This document shows, in pieces, positions 9,271 through 16,415 of a DNA stretch of 41,639 bases; position 1 is the first letter of the stretch, and every line of letters starts with the position of its first letter. Origin of the DNA: Spirochaetia bacterium (lineage in GTDB: Bacteria; Spirochaetota; Spirochaetia; PWKH01); contig JAIPFS010000001.1 of the NCBI GenBank assembly GCA_021736545.1, forward strand, positions 1-41,639. Direction: 5' to 3'. The position numbers and the translations under genes are program-made. The notes beneath the pieces are model-generated. The model was not told the DNA's origin, made no database searches, and saw only the letters and a program-made list of their open reading frames with translations.

Positions 9271-9317
9271 AATTCCTCCTTTCGGGCTTTAATGATCCGT
9301 AACACGGATAAAGAGGT
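9271..9317 (-). promoter_or_regulatory. rpsF mRNA leader able to hide the ribosome-binding site
   Basis: From the predicted start near 9317 the minus-strand leader is about 46 nt. Its first bases (CCTCTTT, 9316-9310) can pair with the ribosome-binding site AAAGGAGG (9282-9275) with one bulged base. The interval forms a perfect 6-bp hairpin, ATCCGT-GTT-ACGGAT (9309-9295), and contains CCG trinucleotides. bS6:bS18 is known to repress its own operon by binding an rpsF leader with a conserved CCG. I infer a similar role; the fold is by eye. Confidence 0.45.
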
Positions 9318-9323
9318 CAGGTT

Positions 9324-9352
9324 AAAATACCGTATACTGCTGAACATGTCAA
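9324..9352 (-). promoter_or_regulatory. Promoter of the rpsF ribosomal operon
   Basis: On the minus strand: TTGACA (9352-9347), a 17-nt spacer, then TATTTT (9329-9324). The -35 is a perfect consensus hexamer and the spacing is ideal for the housekeeping sigma factor. It predicts a transcript start near 9317. Confidence 0.8.
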
Positions 9353-9371
9353 TAAGATATAAACTTTTTTA

Positions 9372-9400
9372 TTGATAAGACTTATACTTTTGGATATAGT
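9372..9400 (+). promoter_or_regulatory. Promoter of the 9407 gene, apparently leaderless
   Basis: TTGATA (9372-9377), a 17-nt spacer and TATAGT (9395-9400). The ATG at 9407 is separated from the -10 by six bases, so the predicted transcript start falls on the start codon. No Shine-Dalgarno sequence exists upstream. It is divergent from the rpsF promoter, with 19 bases between the two -35 boxes. Confidence 0.7.
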
Positions 9401-9406
9401 GTACAT

Positions 9407-10996
9407 ATGAATAAAGAATTATTGGATGCATGCAGAAAGAAAAACATTGATGTCGATCTAACCAGGGAAATTCTTGATACAGTAAATCATCAGCAGAAAG
9501 AAGCTGATAAAGAAGGTAATTTTCAAAAATTTCCCGACTTAGATGATAAACGTATTTTTTCTACTGAAGATAAACCATTCTTTATAATTACCCAAAAAGA
9601 ACTGCAGACATTTCTTGAAGAATTCCTGCCGGATTTTTCCCCTGAAGATCTGCTTTTATCAAGGTCTGAAAATTCTTGGATTGCTGATGCTGCATCACTC
9701 AAACGAATAGGTATACTGCTATATCCCTATACAGCATACGGAATTTTAAATGGCGGTTCTGCAACTAGTTATATAGATAAGAAAAAAAACTCGTCCTATG
9801 GTAAAGAAGTCTTTTCTTTAGTCGAAAAAACCTTTGCAGAGCTATCATCCCTCAGTAAAAATAAACCGAAGGGGATTACTCCTGCTTTTACCCAACCTGA
9901 TGGTTCACCTGGAAATACATTTATTGAACTTAAAATGCGTTCTCTTCTTATTGAAACAATTAGATATAATGAACTTATTAAACAGGAATTCCCCGAAAAG
10001 CATCTTCCTCACCTTTCCGGAATTCCCCTTTTTCAGATGACTAGCACATTCACTGACGAGAAACTCAGGACTGAGTATCAAGCATATAAAAATTCTGATA
10101 TTCTTAAAAACCTTATTAACTATACTGGGTTTGATGTAACTTCCTGTTACAGTGCGCAGCAACCCCTTATAGCAGCTTTCACCTCTACTCAGGACGGATA
10201 TCCTTTATCAATTTTCAGTAATGCCTGGAATAAAAAAAACAATCCGCTTTCTCTTCCAGGGGGCCATGGACAGAATTTTCTGGTACTTAAAGATATTTAC
10301 AAGGAATTATACTCTAAGAACAAAAAAATTGCGCTTCTGGGAAATGTTGACAATCTAGGAAATACTCTTGACCCTGTTCTCTTAGCTGTAAACGCATTGA
10401 GCAGAAGTAACAGTTCTTTTGAATTCTCTTTCAAAACTCCTGTGGATGTAAAAGGCGGTGTTCTTATAGAAACTACATCTGGAAATTTTGATTGTTATGA
10501 TATCGGTCCTGGAATAAGCAAGAAAACTGTACTTGATGCCGAAGAATCCGGCAAACCAATATTATTCAATTGCGCTGCTGGAATTTTCAATCTTTCATAT
10601 CTTGTTCCTAATTTAGATTCAATTATTAATGACCTTCCGATACGTTTAAGCAACCAGGAAAAGGATGCAGGTTCTTATTCACAAGCAGAACAAATAACCT
10701 GGGAAATAATTGGACTCTTGAAAAATCCTCTGATTATTGGTGTCAATAAATATGAACGGTTTATTGCTGCAAAACTTCTCGTTGAAAATATTCTTACTTC
10801 CCAGTCTCCCTATATCCTGAAAGAGTTAAAAAATTCTTCAATTTCAGAGAATACTAAGAATATCCTTGAATTCACAAATAAACTGCATTCAGGTTTAAGA
10901 AAACTTCTTCTGGAAAGATATGGTTATACTGTCGATAGTAAAGGGAATTTCATTATAAAGAGTATTGAAGAGATCAAAGCTGATTTAACCTTTTAA
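9407..10996 (+). CDS. UDP-sugar pyrophosphorylase-like protein (UDPGP superfamily)
   Basis: The 529-residue protein carries degenerate but recognisable marks of eukaryote-type UDP-glucose/UDP-GlcNAc pyrophosphorylases, which make a UDP-sugar from UTP and a sugar 1-phosphate. These are LNGGSATSYIDKKK (about 113-126) at the place of the nucleotide-binding loop, PGGHGQNFLVL near 285, and LGNVDNLGNTLDP near 310. The loop lacks the usual GTRLG or GTSMG wording, so activity or substrate may differ. The C-terminal third is mostly helical and unrecognised. It is transcribed alone from 9372-9400. The superfamily is likely; the substrate is unknown. Confidence 0.65.
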   Translation: MNKELLDACRKKNIDVDLTREILDTVNHQQKEADKEGNFQKFPDLDDKRIFSTEDKPFFIITQKELQTFLEEFLPDFSPEDLLLSRSENSWIADAASLKRIGILLYPYTAYGILNGGSATSYIDKKKNSSYGKEVFSLVEKTFAELSSLSKNKPKGITPAFTQPDGSPGNTFIELKMRSLLIETIRYNELIKQEFPEKHLPHLSGIPLFQMTSTFTDEKLRTEYQAYKNSDILKNLINYTGFDVTSCYSAQQPLIAAFTSTQDGYPLSIFSNAWNKKNNPLSLPGGHGQNFLVLKDIYKELYSKNKKIALLGNVDNLGNTLDPVLLAVNALSRSNSSFEFSFKTPVDVKGGVLIETTSGNFDCYDIGPGISKKTVLDAEESGKPILFNCAAGIFNLSYLVPNLDSIINDLPIRLSNQEKDAGSYSQAEQITWEIIGLLKNPLIIGVNKYERFIAAKLLVENILTSQSPYILKELKNSSISENTKNILEFTNKLHSGLRKLLLERYGYTVDSKGNFIIKSIEEIKADLTF

Positions 10997-11112
10997 TTTT
11001 TCCATTCTTATTAAGACATATAGGAACACATAGAAAGTATTCTCCACATAGATATAAAAAATCATCAAAATTACGGTAAGCAAATCATGAAAAGGAAGCT
11101 TAAACTATGCAT

Positions 11113-11163
11113 AAAAAAATATCTGCATTCATTCCTGCTAATAAGCTGGAAGAAGGCAGATAT
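11113..11163 (-). terminator. Terminator of the small bS22-like gene
   Basis: ATATCTGC (11119-11126) pairs exactly with GCAGATAT (11156-11163). Inner pairings (TTCC/GGAA, GCT/AGC) extend the stem to about 18 bp around an AATA loop. Read on the minus strand it is followed directly by seven T residues (11119-11113). The orientation shows that a minus-strand transcript ends here. It also lies just beyond the convergent plus-strand gene ending at 10996. Confidence 0.75.
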
Positions 11164-11205
11164 TATCATTAGTTGAGTAATTTAATACTTTTTCCTTTAA
11201 AAAGG

Positions 11206-11298
11206 CTATTTACGCTTTTTATGTCTATTTTTTCTCAATTTCTTTTTTCTTTTGTGAGTTGCTATTTTATGTCTTTTTCTTTTTTTTCCACAGGGCAC
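11206..11298 (-). CDS. Small basic protein bS22-like (AURKAIP1/COX24 domain), 30 residues
   Basis: A 30-codon gene in an apparently empty gap. It begins MPCGKKRKRHKIATHKRK and continues with KKLRKNRHKKRK, matching by recall the tiny, extremely basic AURKAIP1/COX24-domain proteins of bacteria. Their mycobacterial relative is ribosomal protein bS22 and the mitochondrial relative is mS38, a small-subunit protein near the decoding site. The start is GTG at 11298, with AAAGGAG (11309-11315) ten bases upstream, and the stop is TAG. Its own promoter (11362-11390) and terminator (11113-11163) support a real monocistronic gene. It has about 18 Lys/Arg residues out of 30. Confidence 0.85.
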   Translation of the reverse strand: MPCGKKRKRHKIATHKRKKKLRKNRHKKRK

Positions 11299-11361
11299 TG
11301 TATAGTCTCTCCTTTAGTATTGGTTTGCATATAACAATAATGTATTCTAACTATTTCGCCC

Positions 11362-11390
11362 ATTATGACAATATGTAACTATTAGGTCAA
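11362..11390 (-). promoter_or_regulatory. Promoter of the small bS22-like gene
   Basis: On the minus strand: TTGACC (11390-11385), a 17-nt spacer, CATAAT (11367-11362). The predicted start is near 11355, giving a leader of about 57 nt. The remaining gap sequence between 10997 and 11112 shows no gene or structure that I can support. Confidence 0.6.
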
Positions 11391-11404
11391 TACTTAATTC
11401 CATA

Positions 11405-11433
11405 TTGCCAATTTTTTTTTCTCGTACTACTAT
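11405..11433 (+). promoter_or_regulatory. Promoter of murD, apparently leaderless with GTG start
   Basis: TTGCCA (11405-11410), a 17-nt spacer and TACTAT (11428-11433), with the GTG start codon six bases later at 11440. There is no Shine-Dalgarno sequence; upstream of the start is a T-rich run. It is divergent from the promoter of the small basic protein gene, with only 14 bases between the two -35 boxes. Confidence 0.6.
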
Positions 11434-11439
11434 GCATTT

Positions 11440-12792
11440 GTGAAAGTATTAATATTCGGCTTAGGTCTTCATACAGGTGGTGTCTCCGCTGCAAATTATT
11501 TTCTATCCCGGGGACATACAGTTCATATAACAGATTTGAAAAATAAAGAAGCTCTAGAATCCGCCTTAAAACACATTCAGAAAAGTTATTTTGTTTCATA
11601 CAGACTTGGGCACCATTCAGAAAATGATTTCATTTGGGCTGATCTTGTAATCAAAAATACTGCTGTACCAATAGATAATCCGCTTTTATTACTCGCTAAA
11701 AGAGTTGAAACTGATCTTTCTTTTTTTCTGAATATCAATAAACGACCAATTGCAGCAGTTACTGGAACTAAAGGTAAAACTTCCACTGCATACCTATTGT
11801 ATCACTTGTTAAAGCCATTTTTTCCTGGAGCAGATATTGCCGGGAATATGGGTATTTCCCTTTTTGAGCTTCTTAATTCGGATTCATCTAAAGAAAAACT
11901 TCAGGATCCTGTAGTTATTGAAGTTTCTTCATGGCAGCTCAGGGACTTGAAGTTCCTGAAAACTCCTCTGAAATGCAGATTATCAGTTCTTACAGCGCTT
12001 TATAGGGATCATATAAATACCTGCAGAAATGGTTTCAAAGAATACCTTGAGGATAAAAGTTATATATCCGCCAACAGTATCAAAACAATCACTTTACTTA
12101 AAAACAAAAAAATTTTAGAAAAGCATGAGATCCAGCTGAAGATGCCTGAGTTTATTGATACTGAAAATTCCCAATTAACTCACTTTTTTTCAAATAAAGA
12201 ATTAAAAGAGATTCTTAATTTCCAAAAGAAAACTTATTTCCCTTTGGATAATATTATTTTAGCTGCTTCTGCTGCAGAATTTTTTAATCCGAAGGCATCT
12301 CAAAGGCTTAAGGGATTAACAGAATTCAAAATCCTTCCGCACAGAATGGAGTATCTTGGAAGCTTGCGAAGTCTGCATTTTATAAATGACTCCTCTTCTA
12401 CAATACCGGAATCAGTTTTACATGCAGTAACTAAAGTTAGCGGAAAAAAAATTCTCCTTTGCGGAGGAACAGATAAAGCACTATATACTGATGTATTTTT
12501 TGATATATGGAAAAAAGTTGAATCCATTTATCTGCTCCCGGGGTCTTTCAGTAGTAATTTGTCACAATTTTTTAATACCAATAAAATACCATATACCTAT
12601 ATACATCATTATAATTTCTACCAGATTATTTCATCTGTTTCACAAGATTATCTCAAAAAAGGCGATGATACTTCTCCAACTACTATTATTTATTCTCCTG
12701 GAGCAGCATCTTTTGAATATTTTCCAAATGAAAAAGTGCGGGGGGATAATTTTAGTGAAGCTGTAAGATTTTTCTTAAAAGAACGTCATTAA
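11440..12792 (+). CDS. murD: UDP-N-acetylmuramoyl-L-alanine--D-glutamate ligase
   Basis: Cytoplasmic ATP-dependent ligase adding D-Glu to UDP-MurNAc-L-Ala. There is an N-terminal Rossmann-like segment (VLIFGLGLHTGGVSAA), an ATP loop GTKGKTST, EVSSWQL in place of the usual E-SSFQL, HRMEYLG and CGGTDKALY. The motif normally NDSKATN reads NDSSSTIPES, so the usual Lys is missing. The 450-residue length is standard. The GTG start at 11440 has no ribosome-binding site and is probably leaderless. The 3' end overlaps the convergent FemAB-like gene by four bases. MurD is the best fit; other Mur ligases fit less well. Confidence 0.88.
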   Translation: MKVLIFGLGLHTGGVSAANYFLSRGHTVHITDLKNKEALESALKHIQKSYFVSYRLGHHSENDFIWADLVIKNTAVPIDNPLLLLAKRVETDLSFFLNINKRPIAAVTGTKGKTSTAYLLYHLLKPFFPGADIAGNMGISLFELLNSDSSKEKLQDPVVIEVSSWQLRDLKFLKTPLKCRLSVLTALYRDHINTCRNGFKEYLEDKSYISANSIKTITLLKNKKILEKHEIQLKMPEFIDTENSQLTHFFSNKELKEILNFQKKTYFPLDNIILAASAAEFFNPKASQRLKGLTEFKILPHRMEYLGSLRSLHFINDSSSTIPESVLHAVTKVSGKKILLCGGTDKALYTDVFFDIWKKVESIYLLPGSFSSNLSQFFNTNKIPYTYIHHYNFYQIISSVSQDYLKKGDDTSPTTIIYSPGAASFEYFPNEKVRGDNFSEAVRFFLKERH

Positions 12793-13838
12793 GAATTTCT
12801 TTTTTTCGTGAACCATAGACTTTCGATTGAGCTGAAAATCTTATATATACATACATTCTGAGGAATATCAATTAATCCAGTTCTTTCGACAATACTTCCT
12901 CCAAAACTCGTTTTAAACATATTCAGACTTTCAAGGTGATGTTCCTTAGAATCAGGGGCAGCAATACCATAAAGGTCATAACAAGCAGTGTCAGTTTTCA
13001 AATCAGCAATGATATAATCCTGCAGGAAATACATAGCTCCATTCTCTCTAGCTAGACTGCTGGTAGCACCATATAGATAATACGCACAAAAACTATTATA
13101 TACTACTATAGCTCCAGCTATCATAGTTTGATTTATTTCACTAATGAACAATCTGGATTTTGTAAGTGAATCGGAATGTATAATCAGGCTTTTCAAATAC
13201 TCCTTGCTTCTTCTTGAAAATCCATCCCTTTCAGCAGTCTCTTTGTATAATTGATACCATTGTTCAAAAATATTGCTTGTCAGATTTGTTGAGTCATAAT
13301 ACTTTGCTCTTATTCCTGAAGCGGAAGCTTTTTTGATACTTCTTACAGCTCTCTTACGATAAAGATTTCTAATCTTATCCAGTGACTCTGTTAAATTAAG
13401 CTGCACGGTAGTTTTAGGCTGAATTTCCAAATCTCTTTTAATAAGTGAGTTTTTTTTTCCGGATTGCTTGAAATGATTTTTCTGTCCTGAATCTTTTTTA
13501 TAAAACTGAAGATTACTGTTATTTGAGTTTTGCGGTTGGAAGGAGTCCAGACGTATGAGAAAACAACGGGGACCAAGAAATGCTTTTATTGATTCAGCAA
13601 GTGACTGGACTGCGGTATTTTCATGAGTTATGCTGCAGCTGTTAATACCGGGAATATAAACTAATATGAATATTTTAAAAAAAGATTTTTCTAAACATAT
13701 AACAGGAGTACCAAGGTCACTTTTTACAGAAAAGGAATTCCATCCATTTATTCTTTTAATCTTCGACCAATAGGAAGACTGAAAAATAGTATTCTCTCTG
13801 CATTTCCTTTTATATATATTCTCTTTTTTCAAAATCAT
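12789..13838 (-). CDS. FemAB/FemX-like peptidoglycan bridge aminoacyltransferase
   Basis: Members of this GNAT-fold family transfer amino acids from aminoacyl-tRNA to the peptidoglycan stem peptide. Family marks are IFQSSYWSKIKRINGWNSF near residue 18, which matches the usual QSxxWGxFKxxxGW opening. The C-terminal half has WYQLYKETAERDGFS, MIAGAIVVY, YYLYGATS and YDLYGIAAPDS, then FKTSFGG. Residues ~105-140 are a Lys/Asn/Ser-rich insert. The ATG at 13838 has no clear ribosome-binding site; a TACAAT three bases upstream may be a -10. Its neighbour is murD. The amino acid transferred cannot be told from sequence. Confidence 0.85.
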   Translation of the reverse strand: MILKKENIYKRKCRENTIFQSSYWSKIKRINGWNSFSVKSDLGTPVICLEKSFFKIFILVYIPGINSCSITHENTAVQSLAESIKAFLGPRCFLIRLDSFQPQNSNNSNLQFYKKDSGQKNHFKQSGKKNSLIKRDLEIQPKTTVQLNLTESLDKIRNLYRKRAVRSIKKASASGIRAKYYDSTNLTSNIFEQWYQLYKETAERDGFSRRSKEYLKSLIIHSDSLTKSRLFISEINQTMIAGAIVVYNSFCAYYLYGATSSLARENGAMYFLQDYIIADLKTDTACYDLYGIAAPDSKEHHLESLNMFKTSFGGSIVERTGLIDIPQNVCIYKIFSSIESLWFTKKRNS

Positions 13839-13900
13839 TCCATTGTAAAAGCCGATAAATGAAAGGTATCAAAACCCCAAGAAAACTCTGCAGTCAGGAG

Positions 13901-14022
13901 GCCTCGCTCCCATAATCGCAGGAGCAGACAAAGCTGCCCTGTTTGCTGCCTGTACGTTCCCGGCACTAGAGACTAAGCTTCTTAATACTTTTGTTCTCCA
14001 CGCATATGAGTCTTAACGAGGC
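13901..14022. ncRNA. Candidate structured RNA between metG and FemAB (strand uncertain)
   Basis: This stretch is about 50% GC by hand count, far above its AT-rich surroundings. It is bounded by complementary 6-mers GCCTCG (13901-13906) and CGAGGC (14017-14022), which would close a domain of about 122 nt. Inside, 13919-13952 forms a hairpin of roughly 11 bp (CAGG/CCTG, CAG/CTG, CAAA/TTTG with small bulges), and AGTCT/AGACT gives another helix. Read on the minus strand it begins right after the metG stop and ends about 60 bases before FemAB, so it could be a leader or processed RNA. I do not recognise the family; it lacks a tRNA T-loop and SRP or tmRNA signatures. Confidence 0.4.
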
Positions 14023-16296
14023 TTAACCAACATCTCCGTTCTTTATCGTTTTAGTTGTAAGCGGCTTGCCTTTTCCTATAAGTCGCTTTTTATCAGCATA
14101 CACTTCACTGTTCTTAACTTTTAAAGGGACTGAAAAAAAGTCGTCAATTTTAAGTTTTTTGGGAGCACTTTCAGGAAGGTCCTCCCCTTCCAAAAATATT
14201 CTTGTTCCAGGTTCTAAATCGTCTGCAAATATAACTTCAATCGTTTTCTCATCATTTTCTGCAGAAGTTTCAGCAGCTAGAAGCATTCCCTGACTCTTTA
14301 CACCTCTGAGTTTTGCAGGTTTCAGGTTGTATACAACAATAATATGATGTCCCAACAGCTCTTCTTCAGTATAAAAGGGGACTAAGCCAGATACTATTTG
14401 CCGTTCTTCTGAACTTTCCGGAGTGCTGCTATTTCCATCAGCATGTTCTGCAGCAGCAGATTCTGAATTCCCGAAATTTATTGTTTCTATATAGAGTTTA
14501 TCAGCCTCAGGATGACGCTGTACATCTGTTATTTCTGCTACCCGTAAATCTATTTTTTCAATAAATGTTTTCTCCAGTTCAGTCATTTGTTTTTCCTCCG
14601 AAGCAGCATTCAAAGTTTCATTCATGGGGTCTTGGGGCTTATTATTCTGCTGTCTGCCTGAATATTTTAACTGCAGCTGCTTTATTTGTTCATCTTCCAG
14701 TCTAGAAAACAGGATTTCAATGTTCTTAATTTCCCCAATTCCTTTTACATTACCTAAATCTTTCCATGAAGCATCCGCAAAATCAAAAAAAGTTAATATC
14801 CTCTGGGATGTAGCAGGAAGAAAGGGTTCTATCATAATTGCTAAATCCTTTATAAGAAAACTCAAGGATGCAAGCAGTTTTTCTGCAGCCTCAGGATCCG
14901 TTTTCCTTGTTTTCCACGGTTCTCCATTCTGAAATAATCTATTTCCATATGAACTCAAGCTGAAAATTCTTCGAAAGGCATCACGAATCTCGGCCCGTTC
15001 CAAATGTGCTGTTATTTTCTGTTCTTCATTATGAACATATTCGGAAAAAGCTGCATCGACTTCTGAATCAGGAATTGAAGCATTATAAAATCTGTTTATA
15101 AACGATAAAGTTCTGTTTACGAGATTTGCCAGATTTCCAATCAATTCACCATTAACTTTCTCTTGAAAATCCTTCCAGGTAAATACTGCATCTGCCTTTT
15201 CCGGTCTATTATAATACATATAGAATCGCCAAATATCAGCTGGAATTCCTGTCTCCTGTACATCGGTACCAAAGACGCCGATTCCCTTACTTTTTGAAAA
15301 CTTACCCGTTTCATAATTGAGATACTCACTTGACGACATATGATGCAGAAGCGTCCAGTTATCACCAGAAGCTAAAAGAGATGAAGGGAAAATAACTGTA
15401 TGAAAAGGTATGTTATCTTTTCCGATAAACTGAAATAGTTCAACTTCATCAGGATTCTTCCACCAATCCTTTTCCCATGCATCTGTAAGGTTAGCAGTTA
15501 TGGAAATATAACCGATGGGAGCATCAAACCAGACATAAAAGACTTTTTCCTCATATCCCTCTTTCGGTACAGGGATTCCCCATTTTAAGTCACGGGTGAT
15601 GCATCTCTCTTTCAAGCCATCCCGTATCCAGCTTTTTGTCATCTGTACTGCATTTCTTGCCCAAAATCCTTCAACACTAGCTTTGTCCATCCATTCTTGA
15701 AGTTTTGGAAGAATTGCTGGTAAATCAATATACAAATGTTTTGTTGATCGCATTTCGGGTGAACTGCCGCATACTCCGCATACAGGCTTTTTAAGTTCTT
15801 CGGGGTCCAGCAATTTTCCGCAGTTTTCGCATTGATCCCCTCTTGCCTCTTCATACCCGCAATGAGGACAAATACCGTGAACAAATCTATCAGCTAGAAA
15901 TGTTTTACACGTATTGCAAAAGAGTTGGTTCAGTTCCTTTTCATTTATATATCCCGCAGCATCTACCTTCTTAAATATATCCTGAACAATATCCGTCTGT
16001 TTCTGTGTTGATGTTCTTCCGAATTTATTAAAACTGATTTCAAACCATGAATATATATCTCTATGAATTGTATAATATCTGTCACAAAGCTCTTCAGGAG
16101 TAATGCCCTCCTGTAATGCTCTCGTCTCCGTGGCAGTTCCATATTCATCGGTTCCGCATACATACATCGTATCATATCCATTGCTTCTGCAGTATCTAGC
16201 AAATACATCTGCTGAAAGTACTTGAATAAGATTACCCAAATGGGGAATGTTGTTAACATAAGGTAAAGCTGAAGTTATTAATCTTTTCTTTTTCAT
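14023..16296 (-). CDS. metG: Methionyl-tRNA synthetase
   Basis: Charges tRNA-Met. The class I motif HLGN is at 19-22 and KFSKSKG (the KMSKS loop) at 332-338. Between them four Cys pairs (127/130, 143/146, 156/159, 173/176) form a double zinc knuckle. The helical anticodon-binding domain follows, then a linker and a C-terminal tRNA-binding OB domain (about 590-745) that supports dimerisation. The 757-residue length matches the long form. ATG at 16296 lies six bases after a TATAGT -10 box and has no Shine-Dalgarno sequence, so the mRNA is probably leaderless. Confidence 0.97.
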   Translation of the reverse strand: MKKKRLITSALPYVNNIPHLGNLIQVLSADVFARYCRSNGYDTMYVCGTDEYGTATETRALQEGITPEELCDRYYTIHRDIYSWFEISFNKFGRTSTQKQTDIVQDIFKKVDAAGYINEKELNQLFCNTCKTFLADRFVHGICPHCGYEEARGDQCENCGKLLDPEELKKPVCGVCGSSPEMRSTKHLYIDLPAILPKLQEWMDKASVEGFWARNAVQMTKSWIRDGLKERCITRDLKWGIPVPKEGYEEKVFYVWFDAPIGYISITANLTDAWEKDWWKNPDEVELFQFIGKDNIPFHTVIFPSSLLASGDNWTLLHHMSSSEYLNYETGKFSKSKGIGVFGTDVQETGIPADIWRFYMYYNRPEKADAVFTWKDFQEKVNGELIGNLANLVNRTLSFINRFYNASIPDSEVDAAFSEYVHNEEQKITAHLERAEIRDAFRRIFSLSSYGNRLFQNGEPWKTRKTDPEAAEKLLASLSFLIKDLAIMIEPFLPATSQRILTFFDFADASWKDLGNVKGIGEIKNIEILFSRLEDEQIKQLQLKYSGRQQNNKPQDPMNETLNAASEEKQMTELEKTFIEKIDLRVAEITDVQRHPEADKLYIETINFGNSESAAAEHADGNSSTPESSEERQIVSGLVPFYTEEELLGHHIIVVYNLKPAKLRGVKSQGMLLAAETSAENDEKTIEVIFADDLEPGTRIFLEGEDLPESAPKKLKIDDFFSVPLKVKNSEVYADKKRLIGKGKPLTTKTIKNGDVG

Positions 16297-16302
16297 GCTT
16301 AA

Positions 16303-16331
16303 ACTATATATATTTAGGCGTGGATTTGCAA
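16303..16331 (-). promoter_or_regulatory. Promoter of metG, apparently leaderless
   Basis: On the minus strand: TTGCAA (16331-16326), a 17-nt spacer, TATAGT (16308-16303), then six bases to the ATG. The predicted start is at the initiation codon. It is divergent from the hflK promoter, with 26 bases between the two -35 boxes. Confidence 0.65.
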
Positions 16332-16357
16332 TAGTCTGTAATCATTTTGTGATTTTC

Positions 16358-16386
16358 TTGACTTGCATGATAACAATCATTACACT
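16358..16386 (+). promoter_or_regulatory. Promoter of hflKC with internal palindrome
   Basis: TTGACT (16358-16363), a 17-nt spacer and TACACT (16381-16386), then about 24 nt of leader and the strong AAGGAGGAGG site before ATG 16416. The spacer contains the inverted repeat ATGAT-AACA-ATCAT (16367-16380), a plausible operator. A similar 14-mer lies in the promoter of the purine permease at 39779-39792. Confidence 0.55.
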
Positions 16387-16415
16387 TTGAATATACATAT
16401 GATCAAGGAGGAGGT

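Noticed and set aside
11087..11176. A 29-codon plus-strand frame starting MKRKLKLCIKKYL.
   Set aside because: It has no Shine-Dalgarno sequence or promoter, and it runs through the hairpin that terminates the small basic protein gene on the other strand.
13859..14016. Protein-like open frames on both strands through the GC-rich segment between FemAB and metG (for example a plus-strand frame ending in LLNTFVLHAYES).
   Set aside because: No frame has a start codon with a ribosome-binding site, and I recognise no family. The inverted repeats explain why both strands look similar, so a structured RNA is the better reading.
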